A DNA stretch of 8,282 nucleotides. It comes from Pseudobowmanella sp964228145 (GTDB lineage Bacteria; Pseudomonadota; Gammaproteobacteria; Enterobacterales; Alteromonadaceae). The notes under the pieces were generated by a model that had not been told where the DNA came from, searched no databases, and saw nothing but the letters and a program-made list of their open reading frames with translations. Made by a program: the position numbers and the translations under genes. The DNA lies in assembly GCA_964228145.1 (NCBI GenBank), contig CAXQZJ010000055.1, positions 1 through 8,282 of the forward strand, written 5' to 3'. Below, one piece after another: positions 1 through 7,023 of the stretch (positions are counted from its first letter, which is position 1; each line of letters begins with the position of its first letter).

Positions 1-1208
1 CGGCGAATGTGGCCAAAATGAAGACCCTTTATCGACAGGGCCTGAAAAATCGCTATGGGGCCATGATGCAAGCCATCGCAGGTGTGCATTTTAATTTTTC
101 ATTGCCTAAAGCATTTTGGCAACAATGGCTGCCGGCCACCACAGGACAGGACGCCAACAAAGACAGTATTTCTGCCGCTTACTTTGCCATGATCCGCAAT
201 TATCGGCGTCACTGTTGGATGATTCCCTATTTGTTTGGGGCTTCACCGGCGTTGTGCGGGTCTTTTCTGGAAGGAAGAACCAGTGCATTGCCCTTCAAAT
301 CATTAGGTCAAGGAACCTTGTATCTTCCTTACGCGACATCGTTACGAATGAGTGATTTGGGTTACACCAACAAAGCGCAGTCCGGCTTGTTCATCTGTTA
401 TAACGAAATGGATCAATACATTAGCTCTTTGCGTCGAGCCATTCGCACTCCATCCAAAGAATTTGCTCGCTTTCATTCCGACAAAGAGCCTTTGCAGCAA
501 CTAAACAGCAATGTGTTGCAGATAGAAAACGAGTTATATTCGCCGATTCGACCCAAGCAACCAACACGTTCGTTGGAAAAACCGACCGATGCGTTGGCTG
601 AACGCGGTGTTGAATACATTGAAGTGCGTGCGCTGGATGTCAATCCATTCAGCTCCGTGGGCATAGATAAAACCCAGATATATTTCCTCGATGTATTCTT
701 ACTCCACTGCTTGTTGTTGCCTTCCGCAGCACTTGACCCTGATGGCTTTGCAGAAACCGAGAAGAACATCTCTGCGGTGGTAAAAGAAGGTCGTAAACCC
801 GGGTTGATGTTGCAACGAGAGGGACAAGGTCTTAGTTTGCAGGCTTGGGCAGAAAGCATTTTTGAACAAATGGCGCCAATAGCGGCGTTACTTGATGAGG
901 TGAACGAAACTGATCAGTATTCTGATGCCCTTGCGCAGCAACAAGCAAAGTTCGCCGATCCCAGCCTTACGCCGTCAGCGATGTTGTTAGAACAAATGCT
1001 CCAGCGGAATTTGGATAATGGCTATTTGGCGTTGGAATTGGCGGAAAAATACAGAACACAGGCGCTCGCGGAAGAATACCGTCACTACGATGAAGCCTTC
1101 TTTCGTCAGCAAGCGAGAAAATCAATCGAAGCGCATCAACAGATAGAGGCTCAGCCTCAAGTGCCTTTTACGCAGTTTTTGGCAGAATATTTTACTTATC
1201 AGGAATAA
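1..1208 (+). CDS. gshA: Glutamate-cysteine ligase GshA, C-terminal part (5' end outside the window)
   Basis: GshA catalyses the ATP-dependent joining of L-glutamate and L-cysteine to gamma-glutamylcysteine, the first and rate-limiting step of glutathione synthesis in the cytoplasm. The reading frame is open from base 3 and ends at TAA 1206-1208, giving 401 residues. The E. coli enzyme has about 518, so roughly 120 N-terminal residues lie upstream. The GTG at base 9 is an internal codon and not a start, because recognisable family sequence (the segment before KTLYRQGLKNRYG) is already in progress. Landmarks typical of the proteobacterial type-1 family are GVHFNFSLP (histidine codon 87-89), IPYLFGASPALC, LPYATSLRMSDLGYTNKAQS, NSNVLQIENELYSPIRPK (ENELY from base 525) and YIEVRALDVNPFS. 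No frameshift is seen. In E. coli gshA is followed by luxS. Here the next rightward gene is an unrelated lipoprotein. Confidence 0.96.
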   Translation, partial: ANVAKMKTLYRQGLKNRYGAMMQAIAGVHFNFSLPKAFWQQWLPATTGQDANKDSISAAYFAMIRNYRRHCWMIPYLFGASPALCGSFLEGRTSALPFKSLGQGTLYLPYATSLRMSDLGYTNKAQSGLFICYNEMDQYISSLRRAIRTPSKEFARFHSDKEPLQQLNSNVLQIENELYSPIRPKQPTRSLEKPTDALAERGVEYIEVRALDVNPFSSVGIDKTQIYFLDVFLLHCLLLPSAALDPDGFAETEKNISAVVKEGRKPGLMLQREGQGLSLQAWAESIFEQMAPIAALLDEVNETDQYSDALAQQQAKFADPSLTPSAMLLEQMLQRNLDNGYLALELAEKYRTQALAEEYRHYDEAFFRQQARKSIEAHQQIEAQPQVPFTQFLAEYFTYQE

Positions 1209-1238
1209 AAAAAGCCTGGCGAAAAGCCAGGCTAAAAT
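1207..1238. terminator. Hairpin terminator just after gshA, with its T-run on the minus strand
   Basis: A perfect 8-bp stem (AGCCTGGC at 1213-1220 with GCCAGGCT at 1226-1233) encloses a GAAAA loop. It starts directly after the gshA stop codon, so it most likely ends the gshA transcript. The flanks are asymmetric. Seven A bases (1207-1213) precede the stem, giving a run of seven T on the minus strand, while the plus-strand trailer is the T-poor TAAAATATT. By the usual intrinsic-terminator rule it should work best against leftward transcription, and less well for gshA. Confidence 0.7.
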
Positions 1239-1289
1239 ATTACGACCAGGGAAAACACAAACTACATAGGGTATGAGTGGTAGTTACCA

Positions 1290-1931
1290 ATGAAGTTCAC
1301 TTTTTTTTCAAAAAAAAATAAATATGGTTGTTATGCAGCAGTCACGCTTTTGTTGCTGGCAGGCTGTGCAACGGCGCCACCTAAAAACGCCAGCAACCTG
1401 TGTGATATATTTTTTGAAAAAGAGGACTGGTATGAAGCTGCGGCGGACATGCGTGATAAGTGGGGGGTTCCGATACATGTTCCTATGGCCATGATGTATC
1501 AGGAAAGCTCGTTTCGTCACGATGCGTTACCGCCAAGAGACTACGTGTTTTTTGGCTTGATTCCCTGGGGTAGGGTGAGCAGTGCATATGGCTATTCCCA
1601 AGCCAAGACCCTCACCTGGGAAGATTACATTCGCGAAACCAATAATGGCTGGGCCAGTCGCGAGGATTTCGAGGATGCGCTGGATTTTATGGGGTGGTTT
1701 ATCAGTAAAACGTATTCCATAAACGGTGTCTCGAAATGGGATGCGTATGCTCAATACCTCAATTATCACGAGGGTTGGGGGGGCTTCAAACGCAAATCCT
1801 ATCTCAAGAAGCAATGGTTGGTAAAAGTCGCGCAAAAGGTCAAGCGTCGCTCGCTGCGCTATGCGACGCAATTAAAAGGGTGTGAAGAGCAGTTGCAAAA
1901 AAGCTGGTGGCAGAAGCTGTTGTTTCTGTAG
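1290..1931 (+). CDS. Outer-membrane lipoprotein with lysozyme/SLT-like transglycosylase signature
   Basis: The 213-residue product begins with a lipoprotein signal: basic N-terminus (MKFTFFSKKNKYG), hydrophobic core and the lipobox LAGC with the acylated cysteine at position 26. The next residue is Ala and not Asp, which favours sorting to the outer membrane. The mature protein has a lysozyme-fold-like arrangement. MMYQESSFRHDA at about 68-79 places a Glu (E72) followed by Ser, as in the catalytic motif of SLT-family lytic transglycosylases. SSAYGYSQA (97-105) stands where these enzymes have the G-L-M-Q motif, and YLNYHEGWGGF (156-166) where they have AYNAG. A PPR...IPWGR insert separates the first two motifs. 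The likely role is cleavage of, or binding to, periplasmic peptidoglycan; this is inferred from motifs. Cys38 and Cys198 could form a disulfide. The start ATG has only a weak upstream GAGTGG (1275-1280), but the lipobox position supports it. It is probably a single-gene unit, with hairpins on both sides. Confidence 0.8.
   Translation: MKFTFFSKKNKYGCYAAVTLLLLAGCATAPPKNASNLCDIFFEKEDWYEAAADMRDKWGVPIHVPMAMMYQESSFRHDALPPRDYVFFGLIPWGRVSSAYGYSQAKTLTWEDYIRETNNGWASREDFEDALDFMGWFISKTYSINGVSKWDAYAQYLNYHEGWGGFKRKSYLKKQWLVKVAQKVKRRSLRYATQLKGCEEQLQKSWWQKLLFL
1301..1318 (+). repeat. Homopolymer run T8-C-A9 at the start of the lipoprotein gene
   Basis: Eight T (1301-1308), one C and nine A (1310-1318) cover codons 4-10 of the lipoprotein gene, encoding part of the basic N-terminal region of the signal peptide. 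Gain of one A would put TAA directly after the run and abolish the protein. Loss of one A would shift the frame before the lipobox. The run may simply encode Phe-Phe-Ser-Lys-Lys-Asn in an AT-rich leader. Confidence 0.75.
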
Positions 1932-1940
1932 TACGTTATT

Positions 1941-1970
1941 GCTAGCTATGCGGTTCCTTGCGTAGCTAGC
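1941..1970. terminator. Hairpin between convergent genes
   Basis: GCTAGCTATGC (1941-1951) pairs with GCGTAGCTAGC (1960-1970) over 11 bp with one G-U wobble on the plus strand, around the 8-base loop GGTTCCTT. On the minus strand the wobble becomes an A-C mismatch, so the hairpin is better formed in rightward RNA. It begins 9 bases after the lipoprotein stop codon and ends 8 bases before the peptidase stop codon on the other strand, a classic place for a terminator. No real T-run follows on either strand, so efficiency as an intrinsic terminator is doubtful; it could also act as an mRNA 3'-end stabiliser. Confidence 0.5.
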
Positions 1971-1978
1971 GAAACCCA

Positions 1979-3889
1979 TTACAGATGCTGCTCCAGAAAG
2001 GCGCCGATTTCTCGATACAAGACTTGCTTTGATTCAACGTCATCAAAGAAGTGGGTGCCGTCTTTGATACGGATATAGTTGACTGTTTTTCCTTCAGGTG
2101 CATTTTCTTTAAACCATTGAGATTGCTCGAAGTGAACACGAGTATCATTGTCCCCATGAATCAACAAGACCGGGGCATGAAGTTTGTCGAGGAAGTTGAT
2201 CGCTGAGACGGCTTTTAATGCTTCAATATTGGCATCTATGGCGTCCGGATTATCATCATCAATGACGTTTCCAGAGTAATATCCGTTGCGTTCGCGATCT
2301 TTAATCATGGTGTATAAATCTGAAATGCCGGATACGCTGATCACGCAGTCAAACCTATCCGGTTGCTGCACTGACGCCGTCATCGACCAATAACCACCAT
2401 AACTAAAGCCCAGCGCACAGGCTCGGTCCTGTGATACCTTTCCACTCTTGATGGCCCAATCCATGGCGTCATAGACATCTTGTTGCATACGCTTGCCCCA
2501 TTGGTAATAACCAGCGGTTTCAAACGCGCTACCAAATCCGGTTGACCCCCTAAAATTGACTTGCAGCACGGCGTAACCTTTGTTTGCCAGAAACTGCACC
2601 ATGGGATCAAAATCCTTGTAATCTCTCGCTTGAGGACCGCCGTGAGGCATTACCACCAATTTTGGGGCTTCAACGCCAGCGGGCAAGGTTAAATAGCCCT
2701 GAAGTTGCTGCCCATCACTGGCTGTAACACTGATATTAGTGACAGGGTCATAGGCATGCCCCAGCAAATGTGGGTAGAGCGCCATCCAGGCGCCGCCAGA
2801 TTGCTGACGCGCGTCAAACCAATAAAAAACCGGGACCTGATTATCGCTGCTGGCCAAAAGTAACATGCGGTTCTTATCTTCGCTTTGACTGGTGATAGAC
2901 ACCTGCAAACCCGGTAACATGTTAGCTAAAGCCTGCTCAGTTGCTCCATCTGCTTTATCAAAATAGTGAGTGCGAATGAAGTCGTCGTAGTAATAGACTC
3001 CGATGAGATCGCCCTGGGGATCAAACAAACCATCGCTCACATCATAGCCCGGAGCCTGAAATAATCGTTCTTCAAACTCACCCGTGGAAATATCATAGAG
3101 CCACAAAGATTCAAAACCGGTGTCTTTGTCACTAAGCACGTAAAGCTTTGTATTACTTGGGTGAAAGCCAATGATATTAAAGGTTTCTTTTTTGCCACTC
3201 TCACGGGTATGAATTTTGACTAATGCGTCATCCTTGGTCTCTCGGTACCAGAAATGGCGATAAAAAGTCCCGTCTTTTTTCTCAAATTGTGTGCCGACTC
3301 TGACAACGCCATCGAGATCAGCATACCAACTATCGATCTCAAATTGATTTTGTTGAACTTTGTCAAAGGTCCCACTGAGCAGATTAACCTTAAATACCGC
3401 TACGGCTTCGTCTCGTGTGTCATAAGTCGATACCAGTGCGTGTTCAGGATCATTTTTAAGTACACTGACTAAATTAAAACTCTGGTAACGAAACCAAGGG
3501 TTGCGCTCGAACAACCGTGTCGTCAGTAGGCGGGTTTGCTTGTTGCGGGTGTCAACAGAAAAAAGGCGTCTTACTCTGAAGTGTTGCCCGTTGGCCTTTT
3601 CAGGATAACTGGTGCCAACGATCAATATGTGATTGCCAGACCATCGAATAAAGTCGAGTCTATCGCGGTTTTTCTTAAGCCCCGCCAGGACCTTGAACTC
3701 TTTTGTGGCAAATGGCGCAATCGCCACAGTGGGGCCTGCCGCAGTATTGTATAACATCGCAATCTGTTGACCATCTGGAGACACGCTCGGGCGTTGTATT
3801 ATCGGCAGGTGTGCAAAATCTTGCCATTGCTTGGCAGCATTGATTGCAAAAGAGGTAAAGAACAGAATAGCAGCGAAAAAGTACTTCAT
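1979..3889 (-). CDS. Secreted S9-family (prolyl oligopeptidase-like) serine peptidase
   Basis: This 636-residue enzyme has the two-part build of S9 peptidases: an N-terminal beta-propeller-like region (repeated blocks such as RPSVSPDGQQIAMLY and a later FDPQGDLIGVYYYDD) and a C-terminal alpha/beta-hydrolase domain from about residue 390. In numbering from the chosen ATG, the oxyanion/HGGP motif is at 416-419, the nucleophile Ser496 lies in GFSYGGYWS, the acid is Asp582 in IHGDNDTRV, and the base is His613 in KDGTHFF. The triad is therefore complete. HGGPQARD and the nucleophile motif point to the acylaminoacyl-peptidase-like S9C branch. MKYFFAAILFFTSFAINAA is a Sec-type signal peptide, so it probably acts on peptides in the periplasm or outside. 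A longer frame from 3931 exists, but the ATG at 3889 places the signal peptide at the N-terminus and has a good AAGGA site. The exact substrate cannot be told. The cyclase gene lies 139 bases upstream in the same direction. Confidence 0.92.
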   Translation of the reverse strand: MKYFFAAILFFTSFAINAAKQWQDFAHLPIIQRPSVSPDGQQIAMLYNTAAGPTVAIAPFATKEFKVLAGLKKNRDRLDFIRWSGNHILIVGTSYPEKANGQHFRVRRLFSVDTRNKQTRLLTTRLFERNPWFRYQSFNLVSVLKNDPEHALVSTYDTRDEAVAVFKVNLLSGTFDKVQQNQFEIDSWYADLDGVVRVGTQFEKKDGTFYRHFWYRETKDDALVKIHTRESGKKETFNIIGFHPSNTKLYVLSDKDTGFESLWLYDISTGEFEERLFQAPGYDVSDGLFDPQGDLIGVYYYDDFIRTHYFDKADGATEQALANMLPGLQVSITSQSEDKNRMLLLASSDNQVPVFYWFDARQQSGGAWMALYPHLLGHAYDPVTNISVTASDGQQLQGYLTLPAGVEAPKLVVMPHGGPQARDYKDFDPMVQFLANKGYAVLQVNFRGSTGFGSAFETAGYYQWGKRMQQDVYDAMDWAIKSGKVSQDRACALGFSYGGYWSMTASVQQPDRFDCVISVSGISDLYTMIKDRERNGYYSGNVIDDDNPDAIDANIEALKAVSAINFLDKLHAPVLLIHGDNDTRVHFEQSQWFKENAPEGKTVNYIRIKDGTHFFDDVESKQVLYREIGAFLEQHL

Positions 3890-3896
3890 GATGATG

Positions 3897-3901
3897 TCCT
3901 T
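3897..3901 (-). promoter_or_regulatory. Ribosome binding site that decides the peptidase start
   Basis: Read on the minus strand this is AAGGA, seven bases before the ATG at 3889-3887. It supports that start over the in-frame ATG at 3931, which would put a polar 14-residue stretch in front of the signal peptide. Confidence 0.75.
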
Positions 3902-3975
3902 GAATTTGTCGCAATACGCTTCCCTACGCATGCCTTGCGGGTCAGAATAACTCTCAGAACATAGAAAAACGAATT

Positions 3976-3996
3976 TTTGACGATGAAACAGTCAAA
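3976..3996. repeat. Inverted repeat between cyclase and peptidase genes
   Basis: TTTGAC (3976-3981) and GTCAAA (3991-3996) form 6-bp arms around a 9-base spacer. In leftward RNA the hairpin is followed by AATTCGTTTTT, so it could be a weak terminator for the cyclase transcript, whose stop codon is 33 bases upstream. It could equally be an operator half-site pair for the peptidase gene. The stem has only two G-C pairs, so neither role is secure. I found no convincing sigma-70 promoter in the remaining 139-base gap. Confidence 0.35.
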
Positions 3997-4028
3997 TTGT
4001 GAGACGCATCAGCGCAGTATCAGACAAT

Positions 4029-6941
4029 CTACTCTGTCGACGAGGTGGCGATATACTGACAGACCCGATTGCGCCCGCTGTTTTTGGCCTGGTAAAGTGC
4101 TTTATCTGCGGCGAAAAGCATGTCAGTGGCCTCTGTAGGCTCGCCGTCTGAGGGTAAGCGGAATTGGCTGACACCAAAGCTTGCCGTGACTGCGATATTC
4201 AGCTTGCGGGTCAGTTGTAACGGCGCCTTTTCTATCTTGCTACGCAACTTTTCAGCGAGTTCGGTGGCTTGTTGTAGCTCAGCCTCGCGGACAATAATGG
4301 CAAATTCTTCACCGCCAAGGCGGCCGAAGGTGTCGGACTTTCTGATTTGTGACGTGATCACTTGGGTCACGTGCTTAAGTACTTCATCACCGGCTTCATG
4401 ACCATGGTTGTCGTTTACCCGCTTAAAGTAATCAATGTCGAGCAATATTATCGAGACATTTTCTTGTTTGTTGCGTAAAAACAAATTCCATTCCTGCTCC
4501 AATTGCTCTACGAACGCGCGGCGATTAGCAATACCAGTCAGTTCGTCGGTCAGTGCCTGGGTGACCAATTTAAGTTCCAGTGACTTATAGTGAGTGATGT
4601 CTTGCAACATGCCTTGAATTTGACGATGCCCATTACTGACTTCGGTAGAATCTCCAAACTGATGAAACCACTTTACCTTGCCATCAGCCATGAGCATGCG
4701 GTATTCGATATTGATTGAACCTGTGGTTTCAAGAGCGTCAAACGCGTCAATCACTATCTTGAGGTCAGCCTGATGAATAAGGTTCAGTTGGTTAGTTAAA
4801 CTAAATGGGCGTCGCTGGGGCGTTTTACCCAGCATTTGATAGATAAACTCTGACCAATAGATTTCTTTATTTACTATGTCGTATCGCCAATAACCTATCT
4901 GCGCAGTGTGTTGGGCAAGACGTAACTGTTCAGTGAGGGTTGTCAGCGAGTTTTGCAGGTTCTTACTCTGAGTGATATCTGCAAAATAACCATGCCAGAT
5001 GACTGTTCCGTCGTCTTGCACCGAAGGGAGGGCGTGACACTCGCGCCAACCTTCGTTTGGACGCGTGACTCTGAATTCGTGGCGCCAGACGCTCATGGCA
5101 CGCCGCGCATTAATGAGGCTGGCACGTAGAGCTTCAGTAAAATCCGGATCCACGGATTGAAACAACAAGTCGCTTTCCAATTTTAATTGAGTCGCGCTTG
5201 CGCCGAATAACTCCGACACTTTTTCACTACAGTAACTGAAAGAAATATGGCCTTGAGCATCGATCTGCATTTGGAACATGGCTACCGGCACCTGATTGAC
5301 CAGTCCCTTGAGAAGCTCATTTTGTTGTTCGTTGCTGAGGTTCTGCCGGCGATCTTGAGTAATGTCAGACATCATGATCAGGATATGACTTAACTGCTGC
5401 TGGCCGTTATAGACCGGCTCTGCAACAAGTTGCACCCAAAAAATTTCACCGCTTCGGCGAGTTTGGCGGGATGTGAATGCCATTCTTTTACCATGGCGCA
5501 ACGCGATGAGTTGTTCCGCACTGAAGTTCTGATCTGCCTCTGATGTTTGCATTAACCAACAGGGCCTGAGTAGCAGGTCATCGGCCCAAAAGCCGGTCAT
5601 TTCAGTGATAGCATCGTTGACATAATACAAAGTAAAAAATTCGTCGTTACACGCCAGCATAATGCCTGTCTTACTGGAATCCGCAGCCCGTTTCAGCGCA
5701 TCAAGTTGATCATAGTTCTGATGTTGTTCGGTAACATCTGTGTGGGTGCCGTAAAAGCGCAAAGGCTGATCGTTAATGTCACGCTCTGTTATGTCACCCT
5801 GAGATAAGATAAATCGCCAACTACCATCAGTGTGTTGCATCCTGAGGGTTTCGCTGAAACGATTCTGCTCGCCACTCAAGGTTTTGTCGATGGCCTGTTC
5901 AAGTAATGCGGTGTCGTCGGGGTGCACCAAACTGGCCAACACATGTTGTTGGTGGGTACTGGTTGTTGGTGCTCTGCCTAACATATGGTTCCATTCGGCA
6001 TTTACTGTGACAAGGTCGGTTTTCAGGTCCCATTCCCAGGTTCCTGTTCTGCTGGCACGAATACTGTATTCAAACAAATCGAGCTGCTTGCGGGTGGTGT
6101 GCGCGCGCACGGAAACATAGATAGCAATGGCTTGCATACTACAAACGTACATCCAGCGAATCACTTCATTGGGAAACAGTGAGGGTCCTTGCTGGAGACT
6201 GGACTTCTCGAATAACAACACCATAGTCATATACAAAGCGCTGACCAGTGATGTGAGAGCCAGGCTGGTATTGTCCGCTAACCAGATAACTATGATGACA
6301 GGAGGAAAGAGGAATAGTGCGGGTTCGGGCGTCCAACGCAAAATAAAGGCCTCGACAAAACAAACCAGCATAACTACCAACGCAAACAGCACTTTCGTTT
6401 CACTGAATGCACGCAAACGCATGAGGTTTAAAGCATTGATTGGGGTGGTAAACAGCAAAACGCCAGCAATGGCAGCCAGTAAAATGTGGACACTGTCAGC
6501 GACCAGGGAGTGTTGCGCGGCGAACAAATCCAAGCTACAGAAGAACGCAATAAGCAGAGTAAAAATAAGCGGGGTAGCAAAAACCGCAATAAGAATAAAT
6601 AATCGCAGGTCATTAAAGGCCTGCAGTTGATAAGAAAACCCTTGTTGACGCAATACCAGAATACACAGGTAAAAGCTGATTGCGATGGCCAAGGTGGTGG
6701 AAAGCGCACTCATTAAATCGAAGTTAAAGATCAGCAACACCGAGATAAAATGGCCAGAGGCAACACCGGGTAAAACCCAGCAGCCAAAGCGGGTTAACAT
6801 GGCAATGGAAAATCCGAAGGTGATAAAAGGCAGATAATCCGTATGCGGGTCGAGTATCCATTGATGCTCAATCCAGCTCAGACAAAAAAAGCCAACCAAA
6901 ACCAGTAAGTTCTGTCCTGTATAAGTGCTGAATTGTGCCAT
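4029..6941 (-). CDS. Membrane diguanylate cyclase: MASE1-like sensor, four PAS domains, GGEEF
   Basis: The product is predicted to make c-di-GMP from two GTP at the inner membrane. Residues 10-280 hold about eight to ten hydrophobic segments of MASE1-like character (for example YLPFITFGFSIAMLTRFGCWVLPG at 36-59, in pieces). Four PAS/PAC modules follow: about 285-408 (GTWEWDL, then HTDVTEQ), 411-530 (TGIMLA, VNDAITEMTGF, MSDITQD), 540-660 (FADITQS) and 668-788 (IGYWRYD, QDITHYK). The GGDEF domain spans about 794-965 and begins with ALTDELTGIANRRAF. It has metal-binding DIDYFKRVND (835-844), the signature GGEEF (876-880) and an RxxD inhibitory site (R867-D870) exactly five residues before it. 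All features of an active, product-inhibited cyclase are present. No EAL or HD-GYP domain is attached. The start at 6941 gives a reasonable N-terminus but the upstream CGGAC is a poor, close ribosome site. The signal sensed is unknown. The gene is 82 bases downstream of smrB in the same direction. Confidence 0.94.
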   Translation of the reverse strand: MAQFSTYTGQNLLVLVGFFCLSWIEHQWILDPHTDYLPFITFGFSIAMLTRFGCWVLPGVASGHFISVLLIFNFDLMSALSTTLAIAISFYLCILVLRQQGFSYQLQAFNDLRLFILIAVFATPLIFTLLIAFFCSLDLFAAQHSLVADSVHILLAAIAGVLLFTTPINALNLMRLRAFSETKVLFALVVMLVCFVEAFILRWTPEPALFLFPPVIIVIWLADNTSLALTSLVSALYMTMVLLFEKSSLQQGPSLFPNEVIRWMYVCSMQAIAIYVSVRAHTTRKQLDLFEYSIRASRTGTWEWDLKTDLVTVNAEWNHMLGRAPTTSTHQQHVLASLVHPDDTALLEQAIDKTLSGEQNRFSETLRMQHTDGSWRFILSQGDITERDINDQPLRFYGTHTDVTEQHQNYDQLDALKRAADSSKTGIMLACNDEFFTLYYVNDAITEMTGFWADDLLLRPCWLMQTSEADQNFSAEQLIALRHGKRMAFTSRQTRRSGEIFWVQLVAEPVYNGQQQLSHILIMMSDITQDRRQNLSNEQQNELLKGLVNQVPVAMFQMQIDAQGHISFSYCSEKVSELFGASATQLKLESDLLFQSVDPDFTEALRASLINARRAMSVWRHEFRVTRPNEGWRECHALPSVQDDGTVIWHGYFADITQSKNLQNSLTTLTEQLRLAQHTAQIGYWRYDIVNKEIYWSEFIYQMLGKTPQRRPFSLTNQLNLIHQADLKIVIDAFDALETTGSINIEYRMLMADGKVKWFHQFGDSTEVSNGHRQIQGMLQDITHYKSLELKLVTQALTDELTGIANRRAFVEQLEQEWNLFLRNKQENVSIILLDIDYFKRVNDNHGHEAGDEVLKHVTQVITSQIRKSDTFGRLGGEEFAIIVREAELQQATELAEKLRSKIEKAPLQLTRKLNIAVTASFGVSQFRLPSDGEPTEATDMLFAADKALYQAKNSGRNRVCQYIATSSTE

Positions 6942-6975
6942 GTGTCCGAGATACGCCCTGTACAGCTCAGTAATG

Positions 6976-7003
6976 ATTATTGTCCCTTGTGAGCATAGTG
7001 CAA
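6976..7003 (-). promoter_or_regulatory. Possible sigma-70 promoter for the cyclase gene
   Basis: On the minus strand TTGCAC (7003-6998) and AATAAT (6981-6976) are 16 bases apart. The -10 box matches consensus at five of six positions and the -35 box at three of six. It lies in the 82-base gap between smrB and the cyclase start, about 35 bases before the ATG. This is a pattern match only. Confidence 0.35.
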
Positions 7004-7023
7004 GTTGCGCAATTCAGCCAAAA

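Noticed and set aside
9..11. GTG at base 9 as the start of a shortened gshA.
   Set aside because: Family sequence extends upstream of it to the window edge; the gene is cut by the window, not truncated.
473..859. Leftward 128-codon frame inside gshA.
   Set aside because: Antisense to conserved gshA sequence, with no family features.
1273..1293. Six-codon frame ATG AGT GGT AGT TAC CAA TGA whose stop overlaps the lipoprotein ATG, resembling a coupled leader peptide.
   Set aside because: The only AGGG before it is one base from its ATG, too close for initiation, and such a short frame is expected by chance.
3890..3931. Longer peptidase start at 3931 (MRREAYCDKF...).
   Set aside because: It would bury the signal peptide behind a polar stretch; the ATG at 3889 has a good ribosome site and a proper N-terminal signal.
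4120..4401. Rightward 93-codon frame opposite the GGEEF domain.
   Set aside because: Composition follows from the codons of the cyclase strand; no start signal or motif.
6127..6630. Rightward 167-codon frame opposite the membrane part of the cyclase.
   Set aside because: Low-complexity composition with no recognisable domain, antisense to a well-supported gene; typical shadow frame.
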